Source of the DNA: Candidatus Cetobacterium colombiensis
GTDB taxonomy: Bacteria > Fusobacteriota > Fusobacteriia > Fusobacteriales > Fusobacteriaceae
Direction of reading: 5' to 3'
Assembly (NCBI RefSeq): GCF_033962415.1
Contig: NZ_JAVIKH010000012.1
Coordinates: 1 to 64,000 of the forward strand
Length of the DNA: 64,000 nt
Part shown: positions 1 through 8,721 of the stretch, in pieces
Numbering within the stretch: the stretch's first letter is position 1
How the letters are laid out: each line of letters starts with the position of its first letter
Notes under the pieces: model-generated
The model's database searches: none
Told to the model about the DNA's origin: nothing
The model's input: only the letters and a program-made list of their open reading frames with translations
Position numbers and translations under genes: made by a program

Positions 1-79
1 TTCTGACTATTTTCTCTATTCGGTTGTTAATGTCCTTCTCTATAATTCTTGCCGGCGGTGTTTCCCGCTGACAAAAATT

Positions 80-108
80 ATAGTACCATAAATTTTAAAT
101 CACGTCAA
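80..108 (-). promoter_or_regulatory. Strong stable-RNA-type promoter reading out of the window
   Basis: On the minus strand a -35 TTGACG (103-108) and a -10 TACTAT (80-85) are separated by exactly 17 bases. The downstream transcript is GC-richer than its surroundings and carries a short GCGG/CCGC hairpin (55-58 with 65-68) just after the expected start. The same -10 context (ATTTATGGTACTATAATTTT) occurs in front of the tRNA cluster near 46230. That suggests an rRNA or tRNA operon to the left of the window; no RNA gene is visible inside it. Confidence 0.6.
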
Positions 109-118
109 CATTTATTTT

Positions 119-973
119 TTATTTTTTTAAAATCTGTTTTTCTTTTATATTTAATTCTTCTAAAAAAATAAGATTCTCTTCTAATAATCTTTCTTTTACA
201 TCTTCATAAAACTTTTCTCCTAAACTATATTTTAAAGTTTCGCCATATGCAAAAATTAATGGAACATATTCATCTTCTAAAAATCCTTCTGGATTTTTTC
301 TTCTAAAAGTAGCAGTTTGAGACAACTCTTTATTTACACATGGAGTGTCGTAATAATCTTCTATTGTAAAACCAGTAGTAAAATCATCAGGTACCGTTAT
401 ATATAATACACTTTCATCTTCTTCTGAAATTATATCTATTGGCCATAAACTACAAACAATTGGTTTTATATCTACAATTTCTTTTGCTCCTAAATTTTGA
501 TCCAAACAAATAGAATGTAGCGCACATAAAATAGATTCATTATTAGGTTTAAAAGAACAAGTACACAGTGAAATTTCGTTTTCTACACTTTCTTCAGGCA
601 CCATACAGTCTTTATTTTCTATAGCGTCAATTATTTCGTCTTCAGAATAATTGTTTTCTAATAAAATATCTATATTTTTTGTTTTTTTATTATATTCATT
701 AGCATTTTCTAAAATAAACTCTCTAGTTATTTTTTCATAAATAATAGGATTGTCTGCGCAACAAGGATCTTGACATTTAAAACAATCAAAATTTGCTAAA
801 TTAGAAAAAGCAGAATAATCAACTATAGCATTATATTTTTTTCCTCTTATTACCACTTCTGTTTTTAAAGTATCAACTCTTTTAAAATGTTCTTTTAACA
901 ACTCTTCTCTTTCTTTATCTACTCTGTAAACTTCTTCCCCTTTAGGATGATTTAAAAATAGAAAATAATTCAT
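119..973 (-). CDS. YkgJ/DUF3109-like cysteine-cluster protein
   Basis: A 284-residue soluble protein with no signal peptide or membrane segment. A cysteine cluster (CFKCQDPCC, about residues 64-72) and later cysteines (CTCSF near 137, CALH near 150, CSLWP near 174) fit the YkgJ/DUF3109 type of putative metal or Fe-S binding proteins. These are often annotated Fe-S oxidoreductases, but no reaction is established. The start is supported by an AGGAGA site a few bases upstream of ATG. It is a single gene, divergent from corA. The family assignment rests on the cysteine pattern; the function is unknown. Confidence 0.6.
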   Translation of the reverse strand: MNYFLFLNHPKGEEVYRVDKEREELLKEHFKRVDTLKTEVVIRGKKYNAIVDYSAFSNLANFDCFKCQDPCCADNPIIYEKITREFILENANEYNKKTKNIDILLENNYSEDEIIDAIENKDCMVPEESVENEISLCTCSFKPNNESILCALHSICLDQNLGAKEIVDIKPIVCSLWPIDIISEEDESVLYITVPDDFTTGFTIEDYYDTPCVNKELSQTATFRRKNPEGFLEDEYVPLIFAYGETLKYSLGEKFYEDVKERLLEENLIFLEELNIKEKQILKK

Positions 974-1139
974 TTACTTTTCTCCTTAAGCTTTTAAATT
1001 TAATTCTAATTATTTTATCATATTTTTTACTTTTAATTAACTTTTTATTTGCTTATTGTTTTTAATTTATAGTTATAGTAAGATAATTGTAAGTGATGTA
1101 GTATAGTAATGTATATTATCTAATTTAGGAGGTACTATC

Positions 1140-2189
1140 TTGAATAAAAAAGTTGGATTACAACCAGGAACTCTTTTATATACAGGGGATCGCCCTATAG
1201 CCACAGAAATCCCCATTACCCACTACACTTACAACCATGAAACTTTTAAAAAAAATAGTTTCATTTTTGAAGATAACCTTTTTATCGAACTTCATCCTTC
1301 ACATGTAAATTGGTTAAATATAGGTGGGATTCACAATACAAATCTTATCAAAAAAGTTGGAGAAGCATTTAATATTGACTCTTTAATTTTAGAAGATTTA
1401 TTAAATAATTCACAAAGACCAAAGCTTGAAATTAGAGATGACTATATTTTTATAACATTAAAAATGATATCTCATTCAAGTAAAAAAAATGTATACGAGT
1501 ACGAACAAATATCTTTTATTCTATTTTCTAATCTGTTGATTACTTTTCAAGAAAATCCTTTTGATGTTTTTGATAGTATTAGATGTAGAATCGAAAAGCA
1601 AAGTGGTCGTTTAAGAACTAAAAGAGAAGGTTATTTAACTTACTCCTTAATCGATAGAATCGTTGATAATTATTTTGTAATTATAGAAGATTTAGAGGAA
1701 AGAATTGATGATTTAGAAGATAAAATAACTACTGATCCACAAAAAGTCTATTTTGAAGAAATTCTAATACTAAAAAAAGAACTTTTAAAATTTAGAAAAG
1801 CTTTAAACCCTTTAAAAGAAGTTTCTTCTAAATTTAAAGACCCTGATATTCAAGAATACTTAGGTGAAGATATTGATATTTACTTAAGAGATTTACAAGA
1901 TCATATAATTATCGCCAACGAATCTAACGATACTCTTTTTAATCGTGGTAATGAATTATTACAACTTTATCACTCAACAATAAGTACAGGAATGAATGAA
2001 ATTATGAAAGTATTAACAATGATTTCTAGTATCTTTATTCCTTTAAGTTTCTTAGCGGGTTTATATGGAATGAACTTTCAATACATGCCTGAATTAAGTT
2101 GGAAATATAGCTACTTTATTCTTTTGGGAGTTATGATTAGTATTCTTACTGGAACTGCATATTTCTTTAAAAAGAAAAAATGGTGGTAA
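1140..2189 (+). CDS. corA: CorA-family magnesium/cobalt transporter
   Basis: A 349-residue protein with the CorA layout: a long acidic, helical cytoplasmic N-terminal domain, then two C-terminal transmembrane helices (about 283-308 and 320-342). The signature YGMN lies at the end of the first helix (GMN at 310-312), and the protein ends in a basic, aromatic tail. Family members are pentameric channels for Mg2+, some for Co2+ or Zn2+; the ion here cannot be decided. The start is TTG, about 7 bases after a good AGGAGG. bioB follows after 34 bases on the same strand, so cotranscription is possible, although no functional link is obvious. Confidence 0.9.
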   Translation: MNKKVGLQPGTLLYTGDRPIATEIPITHYTYNHETFKKNSFIFEDNLFIELHPSHVNWLNIGGIHNTNLIKKVGEAFNIDSLILEDLLNNSQRPKLEIRDDYIFITLKMISHSSKKNVYEYEQISFILFSNLLITFQENPFDVFDSIRCRIEKQSGRLRTKREGYLTYSLIDRIVDNYFVIIEDLEERIDDLEDKITTDPQKVYFEEILILKKELLKFRKALNPLKEVSSKFKDPDIQEYLGEDIDIYLRDLQDHIIIANESNDTLFNRGNELLQLYHSTISTGMNEIMKVLTMISSIFIPLSFLAGLYGMNFQYMPELSWKYSYFILLGVMISILTGTAYFFKKKKWW

Positions 2190-2223
2190 ATATACATTAA
2201 AAAAATTTTAGAGGTGAACATTT

Positions 2224-3219
2224 TTGAAAAACTTTATCTATGAATTAAAAAACAAAATTTGCAACGGTCAAGAAATATCTTTTGAAGATGCTGAAAATTT
2301 AATAAGTCTGGACCCTTTAATAAACTCTGAAGAAATATTACTTTTATCAAAATATGCTAACGAAATTAGAGAGCATTTTTGTGGAAATAATTTTAATCTT
2401 TGTACAATAATGAATGCAAAATCTGGAAAATGTTCAGAAGATTGCAGATATTGTGCTCAGTCGGCTCACTTTAAAACTGATGCACCTGTATATGATTTAA
2501 CTAACAAAGAAAAAGCTTTAGACTTAGCTCTAAATGTTTATGATGAGGGTGCCAACCGTTTTTCTCTTGTTACAAGTGGAAAAGGATTATTTACAAATAA
2601 AGAGACTCAAGAATTAACAGATATTTATAAACATCTTAAAGCAAATTGTGAAATACATCTTTGTGCCTCTCACGGTTTGTTGACTAAAGAATCTGCAGAA
2701 GCATTAAAAAAATCAGGTGTAAAAACTTATCATCACAACTTAGAAACTTCTAGAGACTTTTATGATAAAATCTGTACAACTCACACTTTCCAAGATAGAA
2801 TTAATACTATTTTAGTTGCACAAGAGGCCGGTTTAGAGGTGTGTAGTGGTGGTATCTTTGGATTAGGAGAAAGTAGAAGAGATCGATTAAGCATGGCTTT
2901 TGAACTTAAAAAGTTAAATATTAAATCTATACCTTTAAATTTTTTAACTCCTATTCCTGGAACACCTATGGCTTATTACAAACCCCTTGAACCAATGGAG
3001 TTAATTAAAACAATAGCTATCTATCGTTTTATAATTCCTGATGCTTATTTAAGATACGCAGGAGGAAGACTTCAGCTTGGAGAATTTGAAATCCAAGGTA
3101 TTAAAGGTGGAATAAACTCTGCTCTAACTGGAAACTTTCTAACAACAACTGGAAGTACTATCTCTTCTGATAAAGAAATGGTTCTCAAGGAGGGATTTTC
3201 TCTTGATAAAGAAATTTAA
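2224..3219 (+). CDS. bioB: Biotin synthase
   Basis: A 331-residue radical-SAM enzyme that inserts sulfur into dethiobiotin to make biotin. The SAM-cluster motif CxxxCxxC is present at C70, C74 and C77 (CSEDCRYCAQS). The C-terminal YAGGRLQ carries the arginine that binds the auxiliary [2Fe-2S] cluster in known BioB. Translation starts at TTG, after GAGGTG. Its last 17 bases overlap the start of bioD in another frame, so the two are translationally coupled. bioF and bioA are not in the window, so the earlier biotin steps, if present, are elsewhere. Confidence 0.95.
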   Translation: MKNFIYELKNKICNGQEISFEDAENLISLDPLINSEEILLLSKYANEIREHFCGNNFNLCTIMNAKSGKCSEDCRYCAQSAHFKTDAPVYDLTNKEKALDLALNVYDEGANRFSLVTSGKGLFTNKETQELTDIYKHLKANCEIHLCASHGLLTKESAEALKKSGVKTYHHNLETSRDFYDKICTTHTFQDRINTILVAQEAGLEVCSGGIFGLGESRRDRLSMAFELKKLNIKSIPLNFLTPIPGTPMAYYKPLEPMELIKTIAIYRFIIPDAYLRYAGGRLQLGEFEIQGIKGGINSALTGNFLTTTGSTISSDKEMVLKEGFSLDKEI

Positions 3220-3874
3220 CAAAGGATATTTTATCATTGGAACAGATACTGATATTGGTAAAACTTATGTTTCTTCTGTTATTTTTAAATCCTTACTCGG
3301 AAATAATATAGGTTATTACAAACCCTTTCAAACTGGATGTTATAAAGAAAATAATCAGCTAGTTCCGTTAGATCCAAAATTTTTATGTGATTTTACTGAT
3401 ATTCCTCTTAACAACAGTATGACAACATATTTGTTTGAAACTCCAGTATCTCCACACCTTGCATCTGAACTTGAAAATATTCCAATTAATATTAATAAAG
3501 TTTTAGAGCAAACACAACATTTATTTTCCAAATACGATACTACATTTATAGAAGCAGCTGGTGGAATATATGTTCCTATTATAAGAAACAAATATTTCAT
3601 GTTTAATCTTATTCAAGATTTAAATTTACCTGTTATTTTAGTTTGCTCTACAAAGGTCGGATCTATAAATCACACTTTATTAACACTTAATTTTTTAAAA
3701 GAAAAAAATATAAAAATACAAGGAATTATATTTAATGGATATACTAATGAATTTTATGAAAATGATAATATCAAGATAATTTTAGATATAAGTAAAATTC
3801 AAAATTATATTATTTTGAATCAAAATGATACTACAATTCCTAAAGAAAGTTTATTTTCGTTTTTAGAAAATTAA
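3203..3874 (+). CDS. bioD: Dethiobiotin synthetase
   Basis: A 223-residue ATP-dependent carboxylase that closes the ureido ring of dethiobiotin, the substrate of BioB next door. The P-loop GTDTDIGKT is at residues 13-21, and residues in YKPFQTG and EAAGG match the family's substrate and Mg-binding segments. The start is TTG inside the end of bioB, with AAGGAGGG about 10 bases upstream. The C-terminal half is more divergent and AT-rich than usual but of normal length. A bidirectional terminator follows immediately. Confidence 0.9.
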   Translation: MIKKFNKGYFIIGTDTDIGKTYVSSVIFKSLLGNNIGYYKPFQTGCYKENNQLVPLDPKFLCDFTDIPLNNSMTTYLFETPVSPHLASELENIPININKVLEQTQHLFSKYDTTFIEAAGGIYVPIIRNKYFMFNLIQDLNLPVILVCSTKVGSINHTLLTLNFLKEKNIKIQGIIFNGYTNEFYENDNIKIILDISKIQNYIILNQNDTTIPKESLFSFLEN

Positions 3875-3882
3875 TAATACAA

Positions 3883-3908
3883 AAAGAGGCTAATAAGATA
3901 GCCTCTTT
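3883..3908. terminator. Bidirectional terminator between bioD and aspA
   Basis: A perfect 10-bp inverted repeat (AAAGAGGCTA / TAGCCTCTTT) with a 6-base loop lies between two convergent genes. The arms begin and end in A and T runs, so it can serve both strands. Confidence 0.85.
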
Positions 3909-3912
3909 AACT

Positions 3913-5331
3913 TTATCTATTTTTCAATAAACTTTTTCCTGGAATTCCTGGTTTTGTCATTTCATAAGGATTCAAAATTATATCCAATTCCTCTCTAGTT
4001 AAAAGTTTTCTTTCTAAAATTAATTCTATTACTGAAACTCCTGTTTTTATAGAAGTTTTTGCTATGTCTGCGGCATTTTTATATCCTATATGTGGATTTA
4101 AAGCTGTTATTGTTCCCACGCTCATATCAACTAATTGTTGACATCTCTCTTTATTTGCTGTTATTCCAATTAAACAATTTTCTATTAGTGTATTTACACC
4201 ATTTTTTATTATTTCTATTGATTGGAATAAATTAAAGAATAAAACTGGTTCAAATACATTTAACTCTAATTGACCTGCTTCTGCTGCCTTTGTTATTGTC
4301 TGATCATTTCCAAAAATTTGAAAACAAACCTGATTCATAACTTCTGGAATAACAGGATTCACTTTCCCAGGCATTATTGATGATCCTGGTTGTTGTTGAG
4401 GAAGATTAATTTCTGCCAATCCAGTTTTAGGACCTGATGCCATTAATCTTAAATCATTACACATTTTCGATAAATTAACTGCAGTTACTTTTAATGCTGA
4501 TGATAACCAAACAAAACTATCTAAATTTCTTGTTCCATCTACCAGATCATCCGCTTGAATAAAATCTACATTTGTTACATTAGATAAAATTCTAACCACA
4601 TCTTCTACATATTTAGTATCTGCATTAATTCCTGTTCCTACAGCTGTAGCTCCCATATTAACGGCCTTCAAATCATCTAACGCAACCTTTATTCTTTTTA
4701 TATCTCTTGCTATTGGCTGAGCATAAGCTTTAAACTCTTGCCCTAATCTAATTGGAACAGCATCTTGAAGATGAGTTCTTCCCATTTTTATAACATCATC
4801 AAACTCTTTACTTTTTTCTAATAAAATTTTATGTAATTTTTCTAAAGTTTTCAATAATTCTTCTGACATCATCTGTAAGGCTAATTTCCCAGCAGTCGGA
4901 ATGACATCATTTGTAGATTGACCATAATTTACATGGTCGTTAGGATGAACCTTATCATATTTACCTAATTCTCCACCTAGAAGTTCTCCAGCTCTATTAG
5001 CTATAACTTCATTTATATTCATATTCATTGAAGTTCCTGCTCCACCTTGAATAACATCTGTTATAAATTGATCCATAAATTTTCCATTTATTATTTCATC
5101 ACAAGCCTCAACTATTGAATTTACAACCTCTTCCTTTAAAACTTTAGCCTCTAAATTAGCTATTGCCGAAGCTTTTTTTACATAAGCTAATGCTTTTATA
5201 AAATCATTTCCCAATCTGTACCCTGTAATATGAAAATTATTTTTACCCCTTAACGATTGAACACCATAATACGCATTTGCTGGAACTTCTAAGACACCGA
5301 TTGAATCACTTTCTAATCTAAATTTTTCCAA
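3913..5331 (-). CDS. aspA: Aspartate ammonia-lyase (aspartase)
   Basis: Converts L-aspartate to fumarate and ammonia. The flexible lyase loop GSSIMPGKVNP, the GQSTNDV and TSMNMN segments, and the ALNPHIGY ending are those of aspartases rather than fumarases. The start chosen is a TTG at 5329-5331, 8 bases after AAGG. It gives a 472-residue protein beginning MEKFRLESDSIG, matching the family's usual length of about 470-478. An ATG 45 bases further upstream would add an unconserved leader. A GntR regulator lies directly upstream on the same strand, and a promoter with a leader of roughly 120 bases lies between them. Confidence 0.92.
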   Translation of the reverse strand: MEKFRLESDSIGVLEVPANAYYGVQSLRGKNNFHITGYRLGNDFIKALAYVKKASAIANLEAKVLKEEVVNSIVEACDEIINGKFMDQFITDVIQGGAGTSMNMNINEVIANRAGELLGGELGKYDKVHPNDHVNYGQSTNDVIPTAGKLALQMMSEELLKTLEKLHKILLEKSKEFDDVIKMGRTHLQDAVPIRLGQEFKAYAQPIARDIKRIKVALDDLKAVNMGATAVGTGINADTKYVEDVVRILSNVTNVDFIQADDLVDGTRNLDSFVWLSSALKVTAVNLSKMCNDLRLMASGPKTGLAEINLPQQQPGSSIMPGKVNPVIPEVMNQVCFQIFGNDQTITKAAEAGQLELNVFEPVLFFNLFQSIEIIKNGVNTLIENCLIGITANKERCQQLVDMSVGTITALNPHIGYKNAADIAKTSIKTGVSVIELILERKLLTREELDIILNPYEMTKPGIPGKSLLKNR

Positions 5332-5456
5332 TTTTTTCACCTTCCCTTTTAATCTCCCCCAGAACTCAATAAACATAAAATAAAATTTTCATTTTTAAGT
5401 TATTTGAAAATAAACATTTCGTTCTTTATTCGTTCATTATTACTTTTATGTTCTTT

Positions 5457-5484
5457 AGTATACTGGTTTTTTATTAAAAGTCAA
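5457..5484 (-). promoter_or_regulatory. Promoter of aspA
   Basis: Minus-strand -35 TTGACT (5479-5484) and -10 TATACT (5457-5462) with a 16-base spacer, overlapping the 3' end of the upstream regulator gene region. The leader to the aspA start is about 120 bases. It contains two close copies of GAACGAA, which could be regulator contacts, but this is unproven. Confidence 0.7.
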
Positions 5485-5501
5485 GCGCTTTTTTTAAAGT
5501 A

Positions 5502-6212
5502 TTATTTCAATAGTATAAATGTATCATCTTTTGATGATTCTTCTTTAATTTCAAAATATTCTGGATTTTCATCTTCTAATTTTTTCAACTTTAATAAAGT
5601 TCTTCCTAAGTGATGCTCTAACATCACTCTTAACTTATCTATATCTTTTTTTTCTAATGCTTCTAAAATCTCTTCATGCTCTTTTACAACTGAAATATCA
5701 CTAGTTTTATTTTTTGCATTTAAAACTCTCACCCTTTGATAGTGACCAGTTCCATTTAAAGCCAACTCCCACAATCCTGGAATCCCAGCTTTTTCAAATA
5801 TCATTTTATGAAAGTCGTTATCCATTTTATGAAACTCTAAATAATTACGATTCCCTTCACAGTAAACTCTTTGCATTTTAATATTAGTTCTCAAATCTTC
5901 TATAAAATCTTCATCTAAGTTTTCAACAACTCTTTCAAAAGCAGCTGTTTCTAAGGCTACTCTTAGTACTTTAGCTTCTAGAACTTTTTGAGCGCTAATT
6001 TTTGTTACAAAAGTCCCTTTTTGAGGAATACTTTCTATTAATTGATCATGCTTTAAAAGAATTAACGCTTCTCTTATAGGAGTTCTACTCATACCTAATT
6101 TTTCTCCTATTACTTTTTCACTTAACTCACTACCAGGCTTTAAATTTAATTCAAATATATTTCTTTTTAATATTTTATATGCATAAGCTGAATTACTATT
6201 TTCTCTCGACAT
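5502..6212 (-). CDS. GntR-family regulator, FadR/FCD subfamily
   Basis: A 236-residue transcription factor. The N-terminal winged helix-turn-helix (about 5-75) carries the typical MSRTPIREAL recognition helix and the PQKGTFV wing. The C-terminal all-helical FCD domain (about 85-220) has the H/D-rich positions (DNDFHKMIFE, HEEILEAL) that bind metal and a carboxylate ligand in related proteins. It lies just upstream of aspA on the same strand, so control of aspartate/fumarate metabolism by an organic-acid ligand is a reasonable inference. It has its own promoter and may autoregulate. Confidence 0.85.
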   Translation of the reverse strand: MSRENSNSAYAYKILKRNIFELNLKPGSELSEKVIGEKLGMSRTPIREALILLKHDQLIESIPQKGTFVTKISAQKVLEAKVLRVALETAAFERVVENLDEDFIEDLRTNIKMQRVYCEGNRNYLEFHKMDNDFHKMIFEKAGIPGLWELALNGTGHYQRVRVLNAKNKTSDISVVKEHEEILEALEKKDIDKLRVMLEHHLGRTLLKLKKLEDENPEYFEIKEESSKDDTFILLK

Positions 6213-6260
6213 ACTTTCCTCCTAATTTTTTTCACGATTTTTGCTTGTGAATATATTTAC

Positions 6261-6289
6261 ATAATAAAATATACTAGTTGTTTTGTCAA
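6261..6289 (-). promoter_or_regulatory. Promoter of the GntR regulator gene
   Basis: Consensus-like -35 TTGACA (6284-6289) and -10 TATTAT (6261-6266) on the minus strand, spacer 17. It lies just downstream of the cdd terminator. Confidence 0.75.
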
Positions 6290-6300
6290 ACATAATATAA

Positions 6301-6329
6301 AAAGACAGAGATTTTTAACCTCTGTCTTT
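6301..6329 (-). terminator. Terminator of the deoB-deoD-cdd run
   Basis: A perfect 10-bp stem (AAAGACAGAG / CTCTGTCTTT) with a 9-base loop. It lies 10 bases past the cdd stop and runs into T residues on the minus strand. Confidence 0.85.
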
Positions 6330-6338
6330 CGTAACAAA

Positions 6339-6743
6339 TTATAACTCAAACCCGTATGGTAATAATTCTTCCATTGTCATAATTTTATAATCTCTTTTCA
6401 GATTTCCTAAAATAATAATTGTATCATCATCTGCAAACTCTTTTATAACTTGTCTACATGCTCCACATGGACTCACAGGTCCTGTTGTATCTGCTACAAC
6501 CGCAATTAATTTTATTTTTCTCATCCCATTACTTGCTGCTGCAAAAATTGCACTTCTTTCAGCACAATTAGAAAGACCATAAGACCCGTTCTCTATATTA
6601 GCTCCTGTAGTTTCTACTCCGTTTTCATCCACTAAGATAGCTCCTACCTTAAATTTAGAATACGGTGCATAAGCTTTTTCTCTAGCTAATATAGCTTTAT
6701 CAACATATTCTAATATTTTCATTTCATCTAAATTCATTCTCAT
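6339..6743 (-). CDS. cdd: Cytidine deaminase
   Basis: A 134-residue member of the small tetrameric cytidine deaminases, which convert cytidine and deoxycytidine to uridine and deoxyuridine. Catalytic zinc ligands are the Cys of NCAERSA, with its proton-shuttle Glu, and the two Cys of PCGAC. The AYAPYSKFKVGA N-terminal block is typical. It starts 3 bases after the deoD stop without a strong separate ribosome site, so it is probably translationally coupled. It is the last gene of a nucleoside salvage group (deoB, deoD, cdd). Confidence 0.95.
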   Translation of the reverse strand: MRMNLDEMKILEYVDKAILAREKAYAPYSKFKVGAILVDENGVETTGANIENGSYGLSNCAERSAIFAAASNGMRKIKLIAVVADTTGPVSPCGACRQVIKEFADDDTIIILGNLKRDYKIMTMEELLPYGFEL

Positions 6744-6746
6744 CTT

Positions 6747-7451
6747 TTACTTCGCCACACTTTCAAGAGCTATTTCAATCATATCTTTTAAAGTTGTTTG
6801 TCTTTCTTGAGAAGTAGTCTCTTCTCCTGTTACAAGTGAATCAGATATTGTTAGTATCGTTAATGCTTTAGCATTATATTTCGCTGCTATTGTATATAAC
6901 GCTGCTGTTTCCATCTCAACACATAAAACTCCAAACTCTGCCCATTTTTTATAAGATTCAAAATTATCTCCATAAAACTCATCTGCAGTTAAAACATTTC
7001 CACCTTTTACTGCTATCCCTTTTTCTTTAGCCGCTTCTGCCGCTTTCATAAATAACTCAAAATCAGCCGTCGGTGCATAATCAGCTCCACCAAATCTAAG
7101 TTTATTCATTCCAGATGTTGTTGATGATGACATTGCTAAAATTACATCTCTTATTTTTACATCTTCTCTATAAGAACCTGCAGTTCCAACTCTAATAAGA
7201 TTTTTAACTCCATACTCTCTTATTAATTCATTTACATATATTGATATAGATGGTACTCCCATTCCTGTTCCCTGAACTGAAATTCTCTTCCCTTTATAAG
7301 TTCCTGTATACCCATACATCCCTCTAACTTCGTTGTAACAAACTACATCTTCTAAAAAGTTTTCTGCAATCCACTTAGCTCTTAATGGATCTCCTGGTAA
7401 TAATACTGTTTCTGCTATTTCTCCCTTTTTTGCTCCTATATGTACGCTCAT
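6747..7451 (-). CDS. deoD: Purine nucleoside phosphorylase, DeoD type
   Basis: A 234-residue protein of the hexameric PNP-1 family that splits purine (deoxy)nucleosides with phosphate into base and (deoxy)ribose-1-phosphate. The N-terminal HIGA and [10 protein letters not shown] phosphate-binding segments are visible. So are VRVGTAGS and the EMETAALY ribose/base-binding block, and the SDSLVTGEE segment carries the catalytic Asp. Its product feeds the adjacent phosphopentomutase. A strong AGGAGG precedes the start, 23 bases after deoB. Confidence 0.95.
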   Translation of the reverse strand: MSVHIGAKKGEIAETVLLPGDPLRAKWIAENFLEDVVCYNEVRGMYGYTGTYKGKRISVQGTGMGVPSISIYVNELIREYGVKNLIRVGTAGSYREDVKIRDVILAMSSSTTSGMNKLRFGGADYAPTADFELFMKAAEAAKEKGIAVKGGNVLTADEFYGDNFESYKKWAEFGVLCVEMETAALYTIAAKYNAKALTILTISDSLVTGEETTSQERQTTLKDMIEIALESVAK

Positions 7452-7474
7452 AATCTCCTCCTAAATTTCTATTT

Positions 7475-8656
7475 TTATTTTGATATTTTTTCAGCAAAAC
7501 TTCCTTTTAAATCTGTTTTTCCTAATAGAAGTTCCTCTACAGTTGCTGCTATTGTACTAAAACCTTCTTGAATTCCTAAATCCACATTTCCTTTTAAATT
7601 CTTACCATAAACAAGTAAAGGGATATACTCTCTTGTATGATCACTTCCTTTATAAGTTGGATCACATCCATGATCAGCTGTCAGTATCAACAATTCATTT
7701 TCTTTTAAATTTTCCATTATTTCAGGTAGATAGTTATCAAATTCTTCCAAAGCTAATTTATACCCTTTAGGATCTCTTCTATGACCATATTTCATATCAA
7801 AATCAACTAAATTTGTAAAAATAATTCCTTTAGTATCTTTTTTTAACTCTTCTATCGTTTTCAATATTCCATCTAAATTATCTTTATTTGTTCCTCTGCT
7901 TTCAGTTAAACCAACTCCAGCAAATATATCACTAGTTTTTCCTATTCCAACAACATCTAAACCAGCTTTTTTTACTCTATCTAACATACTTTCAACAGGA
8001 GGCTCCACTGAATAGTCATGTCTATTAGACGTTCTTGTAAACTCTCCAGCTTTTTTTCCTATATAAGGTCTTGCTATTACTCTTGCAACTGGTGAAAGTT
8101 CACTACATATTTCCAATGCTTTTTTACAAGCTGAATAAAGCTCATCTAAAGGTATTAATTCCTCATTAGCTGCAATTTGGAAAACTGGATCTGCTGATGT
8201 ATAGACAATCCAAGCTCCTGTTGCTAACTGCTCCTCTCCATAAACATCTAAAACATCTGTTCCAGAATAAGGTAAGTTACATAAAACTTTTCTTCCTGTA
8301 GCTTTTTCAAACGCTTCTATTGTTTCTTTTGGAAACCCATTTGCATAAGTTGGAAATGCTTTCTCTTGAACTATTCCAGCAATTTCCCAATGTCCTGTTG
8401 TTGTATCTTTTCCTTTAGATAACTCAGAAGCTTTACCATAAGCTCCTATTGAATCTTCTACTTTGTCTACACCTAGAATTTCAGTAATATTACCCAATCC
8501 CATTTTTTCCATATTTTTCAAATTTAATCCACCTGTTGTAAGTGCTATATTAGCCAATGTATTTGTTCCTTCATCACCAAATTCTTTTGCATCTGGTAAC
8601 GCTCCTATTCCAGCACTATCAAGTACAATTAGTGTTACTCTTTCAATTTTCTCCAT
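7475..8656 (-). CDS. deoB: Phosphopentomutase
   Basis: A 393-residue alkaline-phosphatase-superfamily enzyme that interconverts (deoxy)ribose-1-phosphate and -5-phosphate, linking nucleoside breakdown to central metabolism. Metal-binding residues are in VLDSAGIGALPDA near the N-terminus and in TADHGCDPTYKGSDHTREY near the C-terminus. The phosphorylated Thr lies in KDTTTGHWE. It sits downstream of the nucleoside-binding protein gene, after an attenuating terminator, and upstream of deoD. Confidence 0.95.
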   Translation of the reverse strand: MEKIERVTLIVLDSAGIGALPDAKEFGDEGTNTLANIALTTGGLNLKNMEKMGLGNITEILGVDKVEDSIGAYGKASELSKGKDTTTGHWEIAGIVQEKAFPTYANGFPKETIEAFEKATGRKVLCNLPYSGTDVLDVYGEEQLATGAWIVYTSADPVFQIAANEELIPLDELYSACKKALEICSELSPVARVIARPYIGKKAGEFTRTSNRHDYSVEPPVESMLDRVKKAGLDVVGIGKTSDIFAGVGLTESRGTNKDNLDGILKTIEELKKDTKGIIFTNLVDFDMKYGHRRDPKGYKLALEEFDNYLPEIMENLKENELLILTADHGCDPTYKGSDHTREYIPLLVYGKNLKGNVDLGIQEGFSTIAATVEELLLGKTDLKGSFAEKISK

Positions 8657-8691
8657 AGTAATCCATCTCCTTTTCTCTTAAGGTAACAAAA

Positions 8692-8713
8692 GGCTGATCA
8701 AAAATGATCAGCC
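8692..8713 (-). terminator. Terminator between the BMP protein gene and deoB
   Basis: A perfect 9-bp stem (GGCTGATCA / TGATCAGCC) with a 4-base loop, followed by TTTTG on the minus strand. It lies 9 bases after the stop of the substrate-binding protein gene. It would make that gene more highly expressed than deoB while allowing some readthrough. Confidence 0.8.
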
Positions 8714-8721
8714 CCCATTTA

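Noticed and set aside
5332-5376. Upstream ATG extending aspartase by 15 residues
   Set aside because: The leader would include the ribosome-binding AAGG before the TTG at 5331 and has no counterpart in aspartases of normal length.
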